Below are positions 22,970-33,684 of a DNA stretch of 64,000 nucleotides, piece by piece (the stretch's first letter is position 1; every line of letters begins with the position of its first letter). The stretch covers positions 124,001 through 188,000 of the forward strand of contig CAMFGZ010000005.1 in the NCBI GenBank assembly GCA_945952105.1, given 5' to 3'. This DNA comes from an uncultured Rhodospirillaceae bacterium. Lineage in GTDB: Bacteria; Pseudomonadota; Alphaproteobacteria; Reyranellales; Reyranellaceae. The position numbers were made by a program, and so were the translations under genes. The notes beneath the pieces were generated by a model that ran no database searches, had not been told where the DNA came from, and saw nothing but the letters and a program-made list of their open reading frames with translations.

Positions 22970-24556
22970 ATGTTTTCGTTCAGGAAATCGGCGCTGGCGA
23001 TCGTCGCCGCGGCAAGCGTCAGCGCATTGATGGCTGCCGCGCCCGCCGAGGCGCAGACGCTCAAGGTCGTGATGCATTCGGACGTCAAGATCCTCGATCC
23101 GATCTGGACCACGGCCTACATCCAGCGCAATCACGGCTACATGGTGTGGGACACGCTGTTTGCGGTTGACGAGAAGTTCAACGTCAAGCCGCAGATGGTC
23201 GACAAGTACGAGAATTCCGCCGACAAGCTGACCTGGACCTTCACGCTGCGCGACGGGCTCGAGTGGCACAACGGCACGCCCGTCACCGCCGAGGACTGCA
23301 TCGCCTCGATCAAGCGCTGGGCGGCGCGCGATTCGATGGGCCAGAAGATGATGGGCTCGGTCGAATCGCTCGAGGCGGTCGACGCCAAGACCTTCAGGAT
23401 GAAGATGAAGGAGCCGTACGGCCTGGTTCTCGAGTCGCTCGGCAAGCCGTCGTCGAACGTGCCCTTCATGATGCCGAAGAAGACCGCCGAAACCGACCCG
23501 ATGCAGCAGATCAAGCTCGAGGACGTGATCGGCTCCGGCCCATTCGTCTTCAAGGGCGACGAGTGGAAGCCGGGCGAGAAGATCGTCTACGTCAAGAACA
23601 CCAAGTACAAGCCGCGCGCCGAGCCGGCGAACGGACTGTCCGGCGGCAAGGTCGTGAAGGTGGACCGGGTCGAGTGGATCGCCATGCCGGACATCCAGAC
23701 GCAGGTCGCCGCGCTGCAGAGCGGCGAGATCGACATGATCGAATCGCCGGGCCACGACCTGCTGCCGCTGCTCGCCAAGGACAAGAACATCGAGCTGGTC
23801 AGCTTCAACCCGACCGGCAACCAGTACGCCTTCCGCTTCAACAGCCTCGCCAAGCCGTTCGACAATGCGAAGATCCGGCACGCCGTGTTCGTCGCCTTCG
23901 CGCAGGAGGACTTCCTCAAGGCCACGATCGGCGACCCGCAGTGGTACAAGGTCTGCAAGGCGCCGTTCGTCTGCGGCACGCCGCTGGCGACCGACGCGGG
24001 CATGGCGGACGTGCTGAACGGCAACGCCGCGAAGGCCAAGCAGATCCTCACCGAGGCCGGCTACGACGGCACGCCGATCGTGCTGATGCAGTCGACCGAC
24101 CTGCAGGTCCTCACCAACCTCGCGCCGGTCGCCAAGGCGCAGATGGAGCGGGCCGGCTTCAAGGTCGACATGGTCTCGATGGACTGGCAGACGCTGGTCG
24201 CGCGCCGCGTCAAGAAGGATCCGCCGAGCCAGGGCGGCTGGCACGCCTTCCTCACCTCGTGGGTGGCGGCCGACATCCTCAATCCGGTGATGGCCGGCTA
24301 CTTCAACGCCGCGTGCGACAAGGCCATGTTCGGCTGGCCGTGCGATGCGACGATCGAGAAGTATCGCGACCAGTTCGCCAAGGAGACCGACCCGGCCAAG
24401 CAGAAGCAGATCGTCGAGGACCTGCAGAAGTACTGGGTCGACCATCCGACCCACATCAACGTCGGACAGTGGTACGCGCCGCTGGCGCGGCGCAAGAACG
24501 TCGAGGGCAACCTGACCGCTCCGGCGCCCGTCTTCTGGAACGTCACGAAGAAGTAA
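22970..24556 (+). CDS. Peptide/dipeptide ABC transporter substrate-binding protein (SBP_bac_5), copy 1
   Basis: 528 residues from the ATG at 22970, which begins a Sec signal (MFSFRKSALAIVAAASVSALMAAAPAEAQ). The family 5 binding-protein pattern is clear: MVDKYENSADKLTWTFTLRDGLEWHNGTPVTAEDCIASIKRW and IRHAVFVAFAQEDFLKATIG. It is paralogous to the next gene across its whole length (both begin the mature part with ILDPIWTTAY and end with a VxWN segment). It opens the five-gene importer operon. The ligand is unknown; family 5 proteins bind peptides, glutathione, nickel chelates or opines. Confidence 0.92.
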   Translation: MFSFRKSALAIVAAASVSALMAAAPAEAQTLKVVMHSDVKILDPIWTTAYIQRNHGYMVWDTLFAVDEKFNVKPQMVDKYENSADKLTWTFTLRDGLEWHNGTPVTAEDCIASIKRWAARDSMGQKMMGSVESLEAVDAKTFRMKMKEPYGLVLESLGKPSSNVPFMMPKKTAETDPMQQIKLEDVIGSGPFVFKGDEWKPGEKIVYVKNTKYKPRAEPANGLSGGKVVKVDRVEWIAMPDIQTQVAALQSGEIDMIESPGHDLLPLLAKDKNIELVSFNPTGNQYAFRFNSLAKPFDNAKIRHAVFVAFAQEDFLKATIGDPQWYKVCKAPFVCGTPLATDAGMADVLNGNAAKAKQILTEAGYDGTPIVLMQSTDLQVLTNLAPVAKAQMERAGFKVDMVSMDWQTLVARRVKKDPPSQGGWHAFLTSWVAADILNPVMAGYFNAACDKAMFGWPCDATIEKYRDQFAKETDPAKQKQIVEDLQKYWVDHPTHINVGQWYAPLARRKNVEGNLTAPAPVFWNVTKK

Positions 24557-24654
24557 GGCCGATCCGCGCGCGGGGTTTCCGGCCCCGCGCGCCCATCGAC
24601 GAAGGCGGGCGATCCCTGCCTTCCTCGATGGGGAAGAAACCCGGAGGGGCCAAC

Positions 24655-26235
24655 ATGAAGAGAGTGATGAAGCGTACGCTCGCGGCGATGGTCGCCGGAG
24701 CGATTCTGTCGAGCGCGGGCCCGGTGATGGCCCAGGGCAAGGTCGTCAAGTTCGTCCAGAACGGCAACCTCACGATCCTCGATCCGATCTGGACGACCGC
24801 CTACGTCACGCGCAACCACGGCTACTTCATCTACGACACGCTGTTCGCCTCCGACGAGAACAACGTCGTGAAGCCGCAGATGGTCGACAAGTACGACGTC
24901 TCCGCGGACAAGACGGTGTGGACCTTCACCTTGCGCGACGGCCTCGAATGGCACGACGGCAAGCCGGTGACGTCCGAGGACTGCATCGCCTCGATCAAGC
25001 GCTGGGGCGCGCGCGACGCGATGGGCCAGAAGCTCATGGACTTCGTGAAGGAGTTCAAGGAGGTCGACCCCAAGACCTTCCAGATGGTGCTGAAGGAGCC
25101 CTACGGCCTCGTGCTCGACTCGCTCGGCAAGCCGTCCTCGCAGGTTCCGTTCATCATGCCGAAGCGGGTCGCCGACACCGATCCGTTCAAGCAGATCGAC
25201 AGCCAGATCGGCTCCGGCCCGTTCATCTACGTCAACGCCGAGTCCAAGCCCGGCGAGAAGCATGTCTACAACAAGAACCCGAAGTACAAGCCGCGCGCCG
25301 AGCCCGCCTCGGGCCTGGCCGGCGGCAAGGTCGTCAAGGTCGACCGGGTCGAGATCATCGAGATGCCCGATCCGCAGCAGCAGGTGAATGCGATCGCCGC
25401 CGGCGAGATCGACGTGATCGAGCAGCCGCCGCACGACCTGATCCCGATCCTGAAGAAGGAAAAGGGCGTCACGCTCTACAACTGGAACCCGCTCGGCCAT
25501 CAGTTCATCTACCGCATGAATTGGCTCCAGCCGCCCTTCAACAATCCGAAGATCCGCGAAGCAGCGCTTCTGACGATCCGCCAGGAAGACTACCTCAAGG
25601 CGACCGTCGGCGAGCCGGAGTTCTACAAGGTCTGCACCGCGGCGTTCATCTGCGGCACGCCCAACGCCGTCAACGCGCCCGGCGACCTGCTGGTGAAGCC
25701 GAACTTCGAGAAGTCGAAGGCGCTGCTCAAGGAAGCCGGCTACGACGGCACGCCGATCGTGCTGCTGCAGTCGACGACGCTGCCCGTCCTCACCAACGTC
25801 GCGCCTGTGACAAAGGCGCTGCTCGAACAGGGCGGATTCAAGGTCGACATGCAGTCGATGGACTGGCAGACCGTTGTGACGCGGCGCACCAACAAGGGTC
25901 CGGTGAGCCAGGGCGGCTGGAACATCTTCCACACCTTTTCGGTGGCCGCCGACATCCTGAATCCGATCTCGACTTCCTACATGGTCGCGAACGGAGACAA
26001 GGCGTGGTTCGGCTGGCCGACCGATCCCGAGATGGAGAAGCTGCGCGACGCATATGCGAAGGAAACCGACCCCGCGAAGAACAAGGCGCTCGCCGCCGCC
26101 GTTCAGGCGCGGGCGCTGGAGACCGCTCAGTATGGCTGGATCGGTCAGTGGTACGGACCGGGCGCCATGCGCTCCAACATCTCGGGCTGGCTGAAGGCGC
26201 CGGTTCCGGTGATGTGGAACATCGAGAAGAAGTGA
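24655..26235 (+). CDS. Peptide/dipeptide ABC transporter substrate-binding protein (SBP_bac_5), copy 2
   Basis: 526 residues from the ATG at 24655 behind GGAGGGG. The signal peptide is MKRVMKRTLAAMVAGAILSSAGPVMAQG. It repeats the landmarks of copy 1 (ILDPIWTTAYVTRNHGYFIYDTLFA, TFTLRDGLEWHDGKPVTSEDCIASIKRWGARDAMGQK), with divergence in the ligand-contacting lobe, so the pair probably arose by tandem duplication and may widen substrate range. A short hairpin (26275-26300) separates it from the permeases. Confidence 0.92.
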   Translation: MKRVMKRTLAAMVAGAILSSAGPVMAQGKVVKFVQNGNLTILDPIWTTAYVTRNHGYFIYDTLFASDENNVVKPQMVDKYDVSADKTVWTFTLRDGLEWHDGKPVTSEDCIASIKRWGARDAMGQKLMDFVKEFKEVDPKTFQMVLKEPYGLVLDSLGKPSSQVPFIMPKRVADTDPFKQIDSQIGSGPFIYVNAESKPGEKHVYNKNPKYKPRAEPASGLAGGKVVKVDRVEIIEMPDPQQQVNAIAAGEIDVIEQPPHDLIPILKKEKGVTLYNWNPLGHQFIYRMNWLQPPFNNPKIREAALLTIRQEDYLKATVGEPEFYKVCTAAFICGTPNAVNAPGDLLVKPNFEKSKALLKEAGYDGTPIVLLQSTTLPVLTNVAPVTKALLEQGGFKVDMQSMDWQTVVTRRTNKGPVSQGGWNIFHTFSVAADILNPISTSYMVANGDKAWFGWPTDPEMEKLRDAYAKETDPAKNKALAAAVQARALETAQYGWIGQWYGPGAMRSNISGWLKAPVPVMWNIEKK

Positions 26236-26274
26236 CATCAGGGCCGCCGTCCGGTGGCCGTGCCGTCCTCCCGG

Positions 26275-26300
26275 GCGGAGCGAAGGGTCCTTCGCTTCGC
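26275..26300. repeat. Short hairpin between binding protein and permease genes
   Basis: GCGGAGCGAAGG pairs with CCTTCGCTTCGC around a GT centre, with one G-U pair. Such hairpins after binding-protein genes often stabilise the upstream mRNA or attenuate the permease genes. It also resembles the GAGCGCAGCGAAGG repeat at 14254-14284. Confidence 0.45.
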
Positions 26301-26323
26301 ACGGGGTGACACGTAGAGGGAAA

Positions 26324-27261
<938 letters not shown>

Positions 27262-27265
<4 letters not shown>

Positions 27266-28197
27266 GCGCGATCACTGAAGAAGCCGTCGACTCCGCCTCC
27301 ATTGCGGCGGCGTCGACCAAGCGCAAGAGCCTCTGGCTCGTTGCTCTCCGCAACCCGAACGTGATCTTCGGCGGCCTCATCCTGCTGACCATGCTGGTCA
27401 TCGCCATCCTCGCGCCGTTCCTCGGCACCGTGGATCCGCAGCGAATCGATCCGGCGGCCCGCAACAAGAAGCCGGGCACCGAGATCACCTACCGTCTCGA
27501 CGACGGCCAGACCGCCAAGCGCGTGGCCATCATGGGCACCGACAGCCTGGGACGCGACGTCTACAGCCGCGTGCTCTACGGCGCGCGCGTGTCGCTGGCC
27601 GTGGGCGTCGCCGTTTCCGTCATTTCGGTGGCCATCGGCATGGTGATCGGCCTGATCTCCGGTTACATCCGCTGGGCCGACGGGATCATCATGCGCATCA
27701 TGGATGGGTTGATGGCGATTCCGGGCATATTGCTCGCGATCGCCCTCGTCTCGATCTGGCGCGCCGGCCTCATCACCGTGGTGTTCGCCATCGTCGTGCC
27801 CGACGTGCCGCGTGTCGTGCGACTGGTGCGCTCGATCGTGCTGACGGTGCGCGAGGAGCCCTATGTCGAGGGCGCGATCTCGGTCGGCACGCCGACCTGG
27901 GTCCTGATGTTCCGCCACATCCTGCCCAACACCGTGGCGCCGCTGATCGTGCAGGGTACCTTCCTCGCCGCCGCCGCGATCCTGACCGAAGCCGCGCTGT
28001 CGTTCCTCGGCATCGGCATCCCGCCGGAGATCCCGAGCTGGGGCAACATCATGGCCGAGGGCCGCACGCTGTTCCGCGTGTTCCCGCACAACATCCTCTA
28101 TCCCGGCATCTTCCTTGCCTTGACGGTGCTGGCCATCAACATCATGGGCGACGGTCTGCGCGACACGCTCGATCCGAAGATGAGCAAGAAAGTCTGA
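27262..28197 (+). CDS. Peptide ABC transporter permease, DppC type
   Basis: 311 residues starting at TTG 27262, which overlaps the previous stop (TTGA). It has the N-terminal OppC-like anchor (NPNVIFGGLILLTMLVIAILAPFLGTVDPQ), the family's MGTDSLGRDVYSRVLYGARVSL and the EAA loop EGAISVGTPTWVLMFRHILPNTVAPLIV, ending with LAINIMGDGLRDTLDPKM. It pairs with the DppB-like permease. No ATG is available nearer the domain start, which supports the TTG. Confidence 0.92.
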
Positions 28198-29828
28198 TGT
28201 CGACCGAAACCAAGAAACCCGTCCTCGAAGTCCGCAACCTCAGCGTCGCCCTGCCCAAGGGCGGCGACCGGGTCCATGCCGTCGAGAAGGTGAGCTTCAC
28301 CGTCAACCCCGGCGAGATCGTCTGCCTCGTGGGCGAGTCGGGCTCGGGCAAGTCGGTGATCGCCTTCACGGTGATGGGTCTGCTCGCCAAGGCGCTGAAG
28401 CCGACCTCGGGCGAAATCCTGCTCGAGGGCGAGAACATCCTGACGGCCAGCGAGGACCGGCTGCGCGAGCTGCGCTGCACGCGTATGTCGATGATCTTCC
28501 AGGAGCCGATGACGGCGCTCAATCCCGTCATGACCTGCGGCGATCAGATCGACGAGGTCCTGAGCACCCACACCAAGCTCGACTCCGCCGCGCGCCGCGC
28601 CAAGATCCTCGCGATCCTGGCGCGCGTGAAGCTGCCGGAACCGGAGCGCATCTACGCCTCGTTCCCGCATCAGCTCTCCGGCGGCCAGCGCCAGCGCATC
28701 ATGATCGCCATGGCGCTGGTGCTCGATCCGGTCCTGCTGATCGCCGACGAGCCGACCACCGCGCTCGACGTCACCACCCAGGCCGAGATCCTGAAGCTCG
28801 TTGCCGAGCTGCAGGCGGGCCAGGGCACCGGGGTGCTGTTCATCACCCACGATTTCGGCGTCGTCGCCGAGATCGCCCATCGCGTCGCAGTGCTGCGCTG
28901 GGGCGAGCTCGTCGAGATGGGTCCGACCGAGCAGATCCTGTCGCGACCGGTGCAGGGCTACACCAAGATGCTGATCTCGTCGGTGCCGTCGATCACGCCC
29001 GCGCATCGCGGCGTGCGGCGCGACGGCCAGACGGTCCTCCGCACCGAGAAGCTCGGCAAGATCTACACCGGCAATTCCTTCTTCCAGAAGGCGCGCGTCG
29101 TGAAGGCCGCCGTCGATGTCGATCTCGACATCCGTCGTGGCGAGACGCTGGGCATCGTGGGCGAATCGGGATCGGGCAAGTCGACCGTGGCGCGCTGCAT
29201 CGCCCGCCTGATCGATCCGACCGAGGGCAAGGTCTATATCGGCGATACCGAGATCGCGACCATGTCGGCCAGCAAGCTGCGCCCGCACCGCCGCCGCGTG
29301 CAGATCGTCTTCCAGGATCCCTATCGCTCGATGAACCCGCGCATTACCGTGGGCGACTTTATCATCGAGGGACCGATGAACTTCGGCGTGTCGCGCGAGG
29401 AGGCGATGGCGCGCGCGCGCAAGCTGATGGAGACGGTGCGTCTCGATCCCAACGCGCTCGACCGCTACCCGCATCAGTTCTCGGGCGGCCAGCGCCAGCG
29501 CATCTGCATCGCGCGCGCGCTCGCCATGGAGCCCGAGCTGCTGATCGCCGACGAGGCGGTGTCGGCGCTCGACGTGTCGGTGCAGAAGCAGGTGCTGGAG
29601 CTGCTGGACGAGATCCGCGTCCGGCTGAATCTCGCCGTGCTGTTCATCACCCACGACCTGCGCGTGGCCGCCCAGATCTGCGACTACGTCGCCGTGATGA
29701 GCAAGGGCCGCGTCGTCGAGTACGGCTCGGCCGAGCAGGTCTTCGGCTCGCCCAAGGACGACTACACCAAGGCCCTGTTCGCCGCCGCCCCCGGCCGCCA
29801 CTGGGAATTCGGCAAGTTCGCGGCCTGA
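28197..29828 (+). CDS. Dipeptide ABC transporter ATP-binding protein, fused DppD-DppF
   Basis: 543 residues containing two complete ATPase domains. Domain 1 (about 8-255) has Walker [18 protein letters not shown] and [12 protein letters not shown]. Domain 2 (about 280-530) has Walker [30 protein letters not shown] and [12 protein letters not shown]. This corresponds to OppD and OppF on one chain, a layout seen in many alphaproteobacterial peptide and glutathione (GsiA-like) importers. The ATG overlaps the permease stop by one base. Confidence 0.94.
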   Translation: MSTETKKPVLEVRNLSVALPKGGDRVHAVEKVSFTVNPGEIVCLVGESGSGKSVIAFTVMGLLAKALKPTSGEILLEGENILTASEDRLRELRCTRMSMIFQEPMTALNPVMTCGDQIDEVLSTHTKLDSAARRAKILAILARVKLPEPERIYASFPHQLSGGQRQRIMIAMALVLDPVLLIADEPTTALDVTTQAEILKLVAELQAGQGTGVLFITHDFGVVAEIAHRVAVLRWGELVEMGPTEQILSRPVQGYTKMLISSVPSITPAHRGVRRDGQTVLRTEKLGKIYTGNSFFQKARVVKAAVDVDLDIRRGETLGIVGESGSGKSTVARCIARLIDPTEGKVYIGDTEIATMSASKLRPHRRRVQIVFQDPYRSMNPRITVGDFIIEGPMNFGVSREEAMARARKLMETVRLDPNALDRYPHQFSGGQRQRICIARALAMEPELLIADEAVSALDVSVQKQVLELLDEIRVRLNLAVLFITHDLRVAAQICDYVAVMSKGRVVEYGSAEQVFGSPKDDYTKALFAAAPGRHWEFGKFAA

Positions 29829-29842
29829 CCTCCACTCCTGTT

Positions 29843-29866
29843 CCTCTCCCCCTGGCGGGGGAGAGG
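29843..29866. terminator. GC-rich hairpin after the peptide importer operon
   Basis: CCTCTCCCCC pairs perfectly with GGGGGAGAGG around a TGGC loop, 15 bases after the ATPase stop. There is no T-run. This sequence type is a very common intergenic repeat in proteobacteria and probably ends the operon or protects its 3' end. Confidence 0.55.
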
Positions 29867-29889
29867 AGGAAGAGTAGAGTGGCCGCACC

Positions 29890-31530
29890 ATGACTTCCGG
29901 CTTTCTCGAAGACGCCTCGTTCAACCAGTCGCCCGCCTTCGGCGATGTCGATCTGTTCTCAACGGACCGGCCGCTGGCCGACGCGGCGCAGCGCGCGGGG
30001 CTCGATCTCGCGACCCTGTCGGCCTGCGGCAGAGACTATGGCAAGGCGGAGACACTCGATCTCGGGCGGGTCGCCAACGAGAATCCGCCGAAGCTGCGCA
30101 CCATGGACGGCAAGGGCAACCGGCTCGACCTGGTCGAATTCCACCCCGCCTATCATGCGCTGATGCAGAAGAGCATAGGCCACGGCATCCATGCCTCGGC
30201 CCATGACGGCAGCGACCCGCCGGCGCCCATGGCGGCCCGTGCCGTCCGCCTCTATCTCGCGACGCAGGCCGAGAGCGGCCACATGTGTCCGATCACCATG
30301 ACGCATGCCTGCGTCGGCGCGCTGCGGTCCGAGCCGGCGCTGCTGGCGAAGTGGCTGCCGAAGATCCAGACGCGCACCTACGATCCGCGCCCGCTGCCGT
30401 GGTGGGAGAAGAACGGCGTGACCTTGGGCATGGGCATGACCGAGCGCCAGGGCGGCACCGACGTGCGCGCCAACATCACGACGGCCAAGGCGCACGGCGA
30501 CCATGCCGAGATCAGCGGCCACAAATGGTTCATGTCGGCACCGATGTGCGACGCCTTCCTCGTGCTGGCGCAGGCGGCCAAAGAATCAGGAGAGCCCGGC
30601 CTCACCTGTTACCTGATGCCGCGTTACCGGCCCGATGGATCTCAGAACGCCATCCGTTTCCAGCGGTTGAAGGACAAGCTCGGCAACAAGTCGAATGCCT
30701 CCTCCGAGGTCGAGTTCCACGGCGCCTGGGCCGAGCGGGTCGGCCCCGAGGGTGCGGGAATTCGCACCATCATCGAGATGGTGAACCTGACGCGCCTCGA
30801 CTGCGCCATCGCCTCGGCCGGCCAGTCGCGCATCGCGCTCAGCCAGGCGCTGCATCACATCCGCAACCGCTCGGTCTTCCAGCGCCGGCTCGCCGACCAG
30901 CCGGCGATGCGTGCGGTCGCCGCCGACATGGCGCTGGAACTGGAGGCGCAGGTGGCCTTGGTGTTCCGCCTGATCCGCGCCGCCGAGCATGCCGCGCACG
31001 ATCCGCGCGAGGCCGCCTATGCGCGCCTGCTGACGCCCGCGGTGAAATTCCTCGTCTGCAAGAGCACGCCGCAGCTCGTCTATGAGTCGCTCGAGTGCCT
31101 GGGCGGCAACGGCTACACCGAGGACCTGCCGCTGGCGCGCTACTTCCGCGAATCGCCGCTCAACGCGATCTGGGAAGGCTCGGGCAACGTGATGGCGCTC
31201 GACGTGCTGCGCGCCGCGGGCCGCCATCCCGAGGCCGCGACCGATACGCTCTCGCGCCTCGTACGCACCGCCGACCAGGCGTTCAAGGCCGGCCCGCTCG
31301 CACAGGCGCTGGAGCAGACCTTGAAGTCCGGCAACGCCGAACGCCGCGCACGTTTCGTCTGCGAGGGCCTGGCCAAGCTCGCGGCCGTCGCGGCGTTGGT
31401 CGAGGCTGGTTCGCCCTTCGCCACGCTCTATGCCGAAACCCGCCTCGCCGGCTCGCCCTTCGCCCAGTTCGGCAGCGCCGATCTCGGCGACAGCGAGACG
31501 GCGCTGATGGACCGCGCGCTGGCGGCGTAA
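29890..31530 (+). CDS. AidB-like acyl-CoA dehydrogenase
   Basis: 546 residues, close to E. coli AidB (541) and much longer than standard acyl-CoA dehydrogenases. The AidB-type N terminus (NQSPAFGDVDLFSTDRPLADAA), the flavin-binding MGMGMTERQGGTDVRANITTA (here beginning LGMGMTE), NKSNASSEVEFHGAWAERVGPEGAG, and the C-terminal SLECLGGNGYTEDLPLARYFRESPLNAIWEGSGNVMALDVLRA are all present. E. coli AidB is induced by alkylating agents and binds DNA through a C-terminal domain; whether this one protects DNA or oxidises an acyl-CoA is unknown. It is separated from the importer operon by a hairpin. Confidence 0.9.
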   Translation: MTSGFLEDASFNQSPAFGDVDLFSTDRPLADAAQRAGLDLATLSACGRDYGKAETLDLGRVANENPPKLRTMDGKGNRLDLVEFHPAYHALMQKSIGHGIHASAHDGSDPPAPMAARAVRLYLATQAESGHMCPITMTHACVGALRSEPALLAKWLPKIQTRTYDPRPLPWWEKNGVTLGMGMTERQGGTDVRANITTAKAHGDHAEISGHKWFMSAPMCDAFLVLAQAAKESGEPGLTCYLMPRYRPDGSQNAIRFQRLKDKLGNKSNASSEVEFHGAWAERVGPEGAGIRTIIEMVNLTRLDCAIASAGQSRIALSQALHHIRNRSVFQRRLADQPAMRAVAADMALELEAQVALVFRLIRAAEHAAHDPREAAYARLLTPAVKFLVCKSTPQLVYESLECLGGNGYTEDLPLARYFRESPLNAIWEGSGNVMALDVLRAAGRHPEAATDTLSRLVRTADQAFKAGPLAQALEQTLKSGNAERRARFVCEGLAKLAAVAALVEAGSPFATLYAETRLAGSPFAQFGSADLGDSETALMDRALAA

Positions 31531-31593
31531 TCGACGCGCCGATACACTTCCCCGCACTGTGTTCATTTTCCCGCAGAGTATCCGGACATCGAG

Positions 31594-33063
31594 ATGAAAA
31601 AGATCTTCACGGCGTGCCTCGGCACGGAGACCAATACCTTTGCCTCGATTCCAACCGGGCACGGCCTGTTCGAGGAGACCTGCCTGTTCCGCAAGGCCAG
31701 CTATGGCGACAAGGTCCCCATGTTCGGCGCGCCGCTCGACGTCTGGCGCAAGCGTTCCGAGGCCAAGGGCTGGCAGGTGGTCGAGAGCCTCTGCGCCTTC
31801 GCCCAACCGGCCGGCAAGACCGTGAAGAAGGTCTACGAAGCGTTCCGCGACGAGATCATTGCCGACCTCAAGGCGGCAATGCCGGTCGATGCGGTATTCC
31901 TCTCCATGCACGGCGCCATGGTCGCCGAGGGCTATGACGACTGCGAGAGCGACCTGCTCGCCCATGTGCGCCAGGTCGTGGGACCGGACGTCCCCGTGGG
32001 CGCCGAGCTCGACCTCCACTGCAACATCGGCGAAGGCACGATGCGCGACGCCACGGCGCTGGTCCTGTTCAAGGAATATCCCCACGTCGACGTGTCGGAC
32101 CGTGCCGACGACCTGTTCAACGTCATGGAAGGCGCCATCGAGGGCCGCACGAAGCCGGTGATGGCGACCTGGGACTGCCGCATGATCGGCGTGTTCCACA
32201 CGACGCGCCAGCCGATGCGCGGCTTCGTCGACAAGCTGATGGCGATGGAAGGCAGGGACGGCGTGCTCTCGCTCTCCGTCGCCCACGGCTTCCCGTGGTC
32301 GGACATCAAGGAGATGAGCAGCCGTATCATCGCCATCACCGACGGCGACAAGCCCAAGGCCGAGAAGCTCGCCAAGGAGCTGGGACAGGAGTTCTTCGCC
32401 ATGCGCGAAGCCACCCAGCCGCCCTATGTGACGCTGGAGGCCGCCATGGCGCGCGTCAGCTCGCACAACCTGCCCAAGCCCATGGTGCTGGCCGACGTGT
32501 CGGACAATGCCGGCGGCGGTGCCGCTTCTGATTCGACCTTCATCCTGCAGGCGCTGCTCGACGGCAAGGTGAAGGACGCGGCGATTGCCATGTTCTGGGA
32601 TCCAGGCGCCGTGAAGCTCGCCTTCGAGGTGGGTGAAGGCGCCGAACTCGACATCCGGCTGGGCGGCAAGCTCGGGCCGCAGTCGGGTCCGCCGGTCGAT
32701 GCGCGCGCCAGGGTGCTGAAGCTCGAGAAGAACGTGTTCATCCAGTTCGGTGGCGCACGAAAGGGCACCAGCCCGATCGGCGACGCCGCCGCCCTTCAGA
32801 TCGAGGGCGTGACGGTGATCGTCAACTCCACGCGCTCGCAGTGCCACAGTCTCGACTGCTTCACCAAGCTCGGCGTCGATCCCTCGACCAAGAAGGTCGT
32901 GGTGGTGAAGTCGATGCAGCACTTCCACGCCGCCTATGCGCCGATCGCCAGCGAGGTGGTCTATGTCGCGGCTCCCGGCGCGCTGGTGCCGGACTGGTCG
33001 CTGCTGCCCTACACCAAGGCCGACAAGACCCAGTGGCCCTTCGTCGCCAACCCGCACGCGTGA
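31594..33063 (+). CDS. M81 family metallopeptidase (MlrC/microcystinase-like)
   Basis: 489 residues. The N terminus KKIFTACLGTETNTFASIPTG is the usual M81 opening. The metal-binding pattern is seen in VFLSMHGAMVAEGYDDCESDLL and in GAELDLHCNI, and the C-terminal MlrC_C domain (from about 295) contains VLADVSDNAGGGAASDSTF and KSMQHFHAAYAPIASEVVYVAAPG. MlrC of Sphingomonas hydrolyses linearised microcystin; most homologues have unknown peptide or amide substrates. It follows a peptide importer and is translationally coupled to a secreted RidA gene (GTGA overlap at 33060). Confidence 0.92.
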   Translation: MKKIFTACLGTETNTFASIPTGHGLFEETCLFRKASYGDKVPMFGAPLDVWRKRSEAKGWQVVESLCAFAQPAGKTVKKVYEAFRDEIIADLKAAMPVDAVFLSMHGAMVAEGYDDCESDLLAHVRQVVGPDVPVGAELDLHCNIGEGTMRDATALVLFKEYPHVDVSDRADDLFNVMEGAIEGRTKPVMATWDCRMIGVFHTTRQPMRGFVDKLMAMEGRDGVLSLSVAHGFPWSDIKEMSSRIIAITDGDKPKAEKLAKELGQEFFAMREATQPPYVTLEAAMARVSSHNLPKPMVLADVSDNAGGGAASDSTFILQALLDGKVKDAAIAMFWDPGAVKLAFEVGEGAELDIRLGGKLGPQSGPPVDARARVLKLEKNVFIQFGGARKGTSPIGDAAALQIEGVTVIVNSTRSQCHSLDCFTKLGVDPSTKKVVVVKSMQHFHAAYAPIASEVVYVAAPGALVPDWSLLPYTKADKTQWPFVANPHA

Positions 33064-33536
33064 GGCTTCTGGCCCTCACAGGCTTCGTGGTCGCGACGGC
33101 GAGCGTCGCGGCCGCGCAATCGCCACCGGCCCTTTCCCCCAATGGCGTCCGGACGCTCGATCCGCCCGGTGCCATCAAGGCCGAGGGCACCTGGAGCCTC
33201 GGCGCCCGCGCCGGCGATTTCGTCTTCGTTGCCGGCATGCAGGGTGTCGATCCGAAGACCAACAAGCTGGTCGACGGCGCGGAAGCACGCATCCGCCAGG
33301 CCTTCCTCAACATTCGACTGATTGCGCAGTCCGAGGGCGCGAGCCTGCGGGATTGCGTGCGACTCACCATCTACGTGAGCGACCTCGCCACCGTCGCGCC
33401 GCTGGTCGACAAGGTGCAGGTCGAGCTCTGGGGCAAGCCGCCCTATCCGCCGCGCACCATGTTCGAGGCGAAGAAGCTGTTCGACGGCGACATCATCGAG
33501 ATCGACAGCATCTTTTACGCGCCGTTGAAGAAGTAG
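33060..33536 (+). CDS. RidA family protein with signal peptide
   Basis: 158 residues starting at a GTG that overlaps the M81 stop. The first 20 residues (MRLLALTGFVVATASVAAAQ) form a Sec signal peptide, unusual because most RidA proteins are cytosolic enamine/imine deaminases. The RidA core follows, with VFVAGMQGVDPKTNKLVDGAEARIRQAFLNIRLIAQSEGAS and the active-site PPRTMFEAKKLFDGDIIEIDSIF, in which Arg and Glu of the RidA pocket are kept. A periplasmic hydrolase or binding role, connected with the upstream amidase-like M81 protein, is inferred. Confidence 0.87.
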   Translation: MRLLALTGFVVATASVAAAQSPPALSPNGVRTLDPPGAIKAEGTWSLGARAGDFVFVAGMQGVDPKTNKLVDGAEARIRQAFLNIRLIAQSEGASLRDCVRLTIYVSDLATVAPLVDKVQVELWGKPPYPPRTMFEAKKLFDGDIIEIDSIFYAPLKK

Positions 33537-33551
33537 CTACCAAAACAGACT

Positions 33552-33674
33552 CGTCGTTTCGACCGGAGGCTCGCGCAGCGAGGCGTAGCAGAGAGACCTT
33601 CCCTCTAGACATAGCCGGCTTTTGGTTGAGCGAAGGTGTTTCCACTACGCGCCTTCGCTTCAGTCGAGACGACG
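33552..33674. repeat. Inverted repeat bounding the ridA / ABC permease gap
   Basis: CGTCGTTTCGAC (33552-33563) and GTCGAGACGACG (33663-33674) are complementary with one mismatch; between them lie GGCTCGCGCAGCGAGGCG and ACCTTCCCTC, typical pieces of dispersed intergenic repeats. It separates two convergent genes, so it may terminate both. Confidence 0.5.
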
Positions 33675-33684
33675 GATTTTGTTT

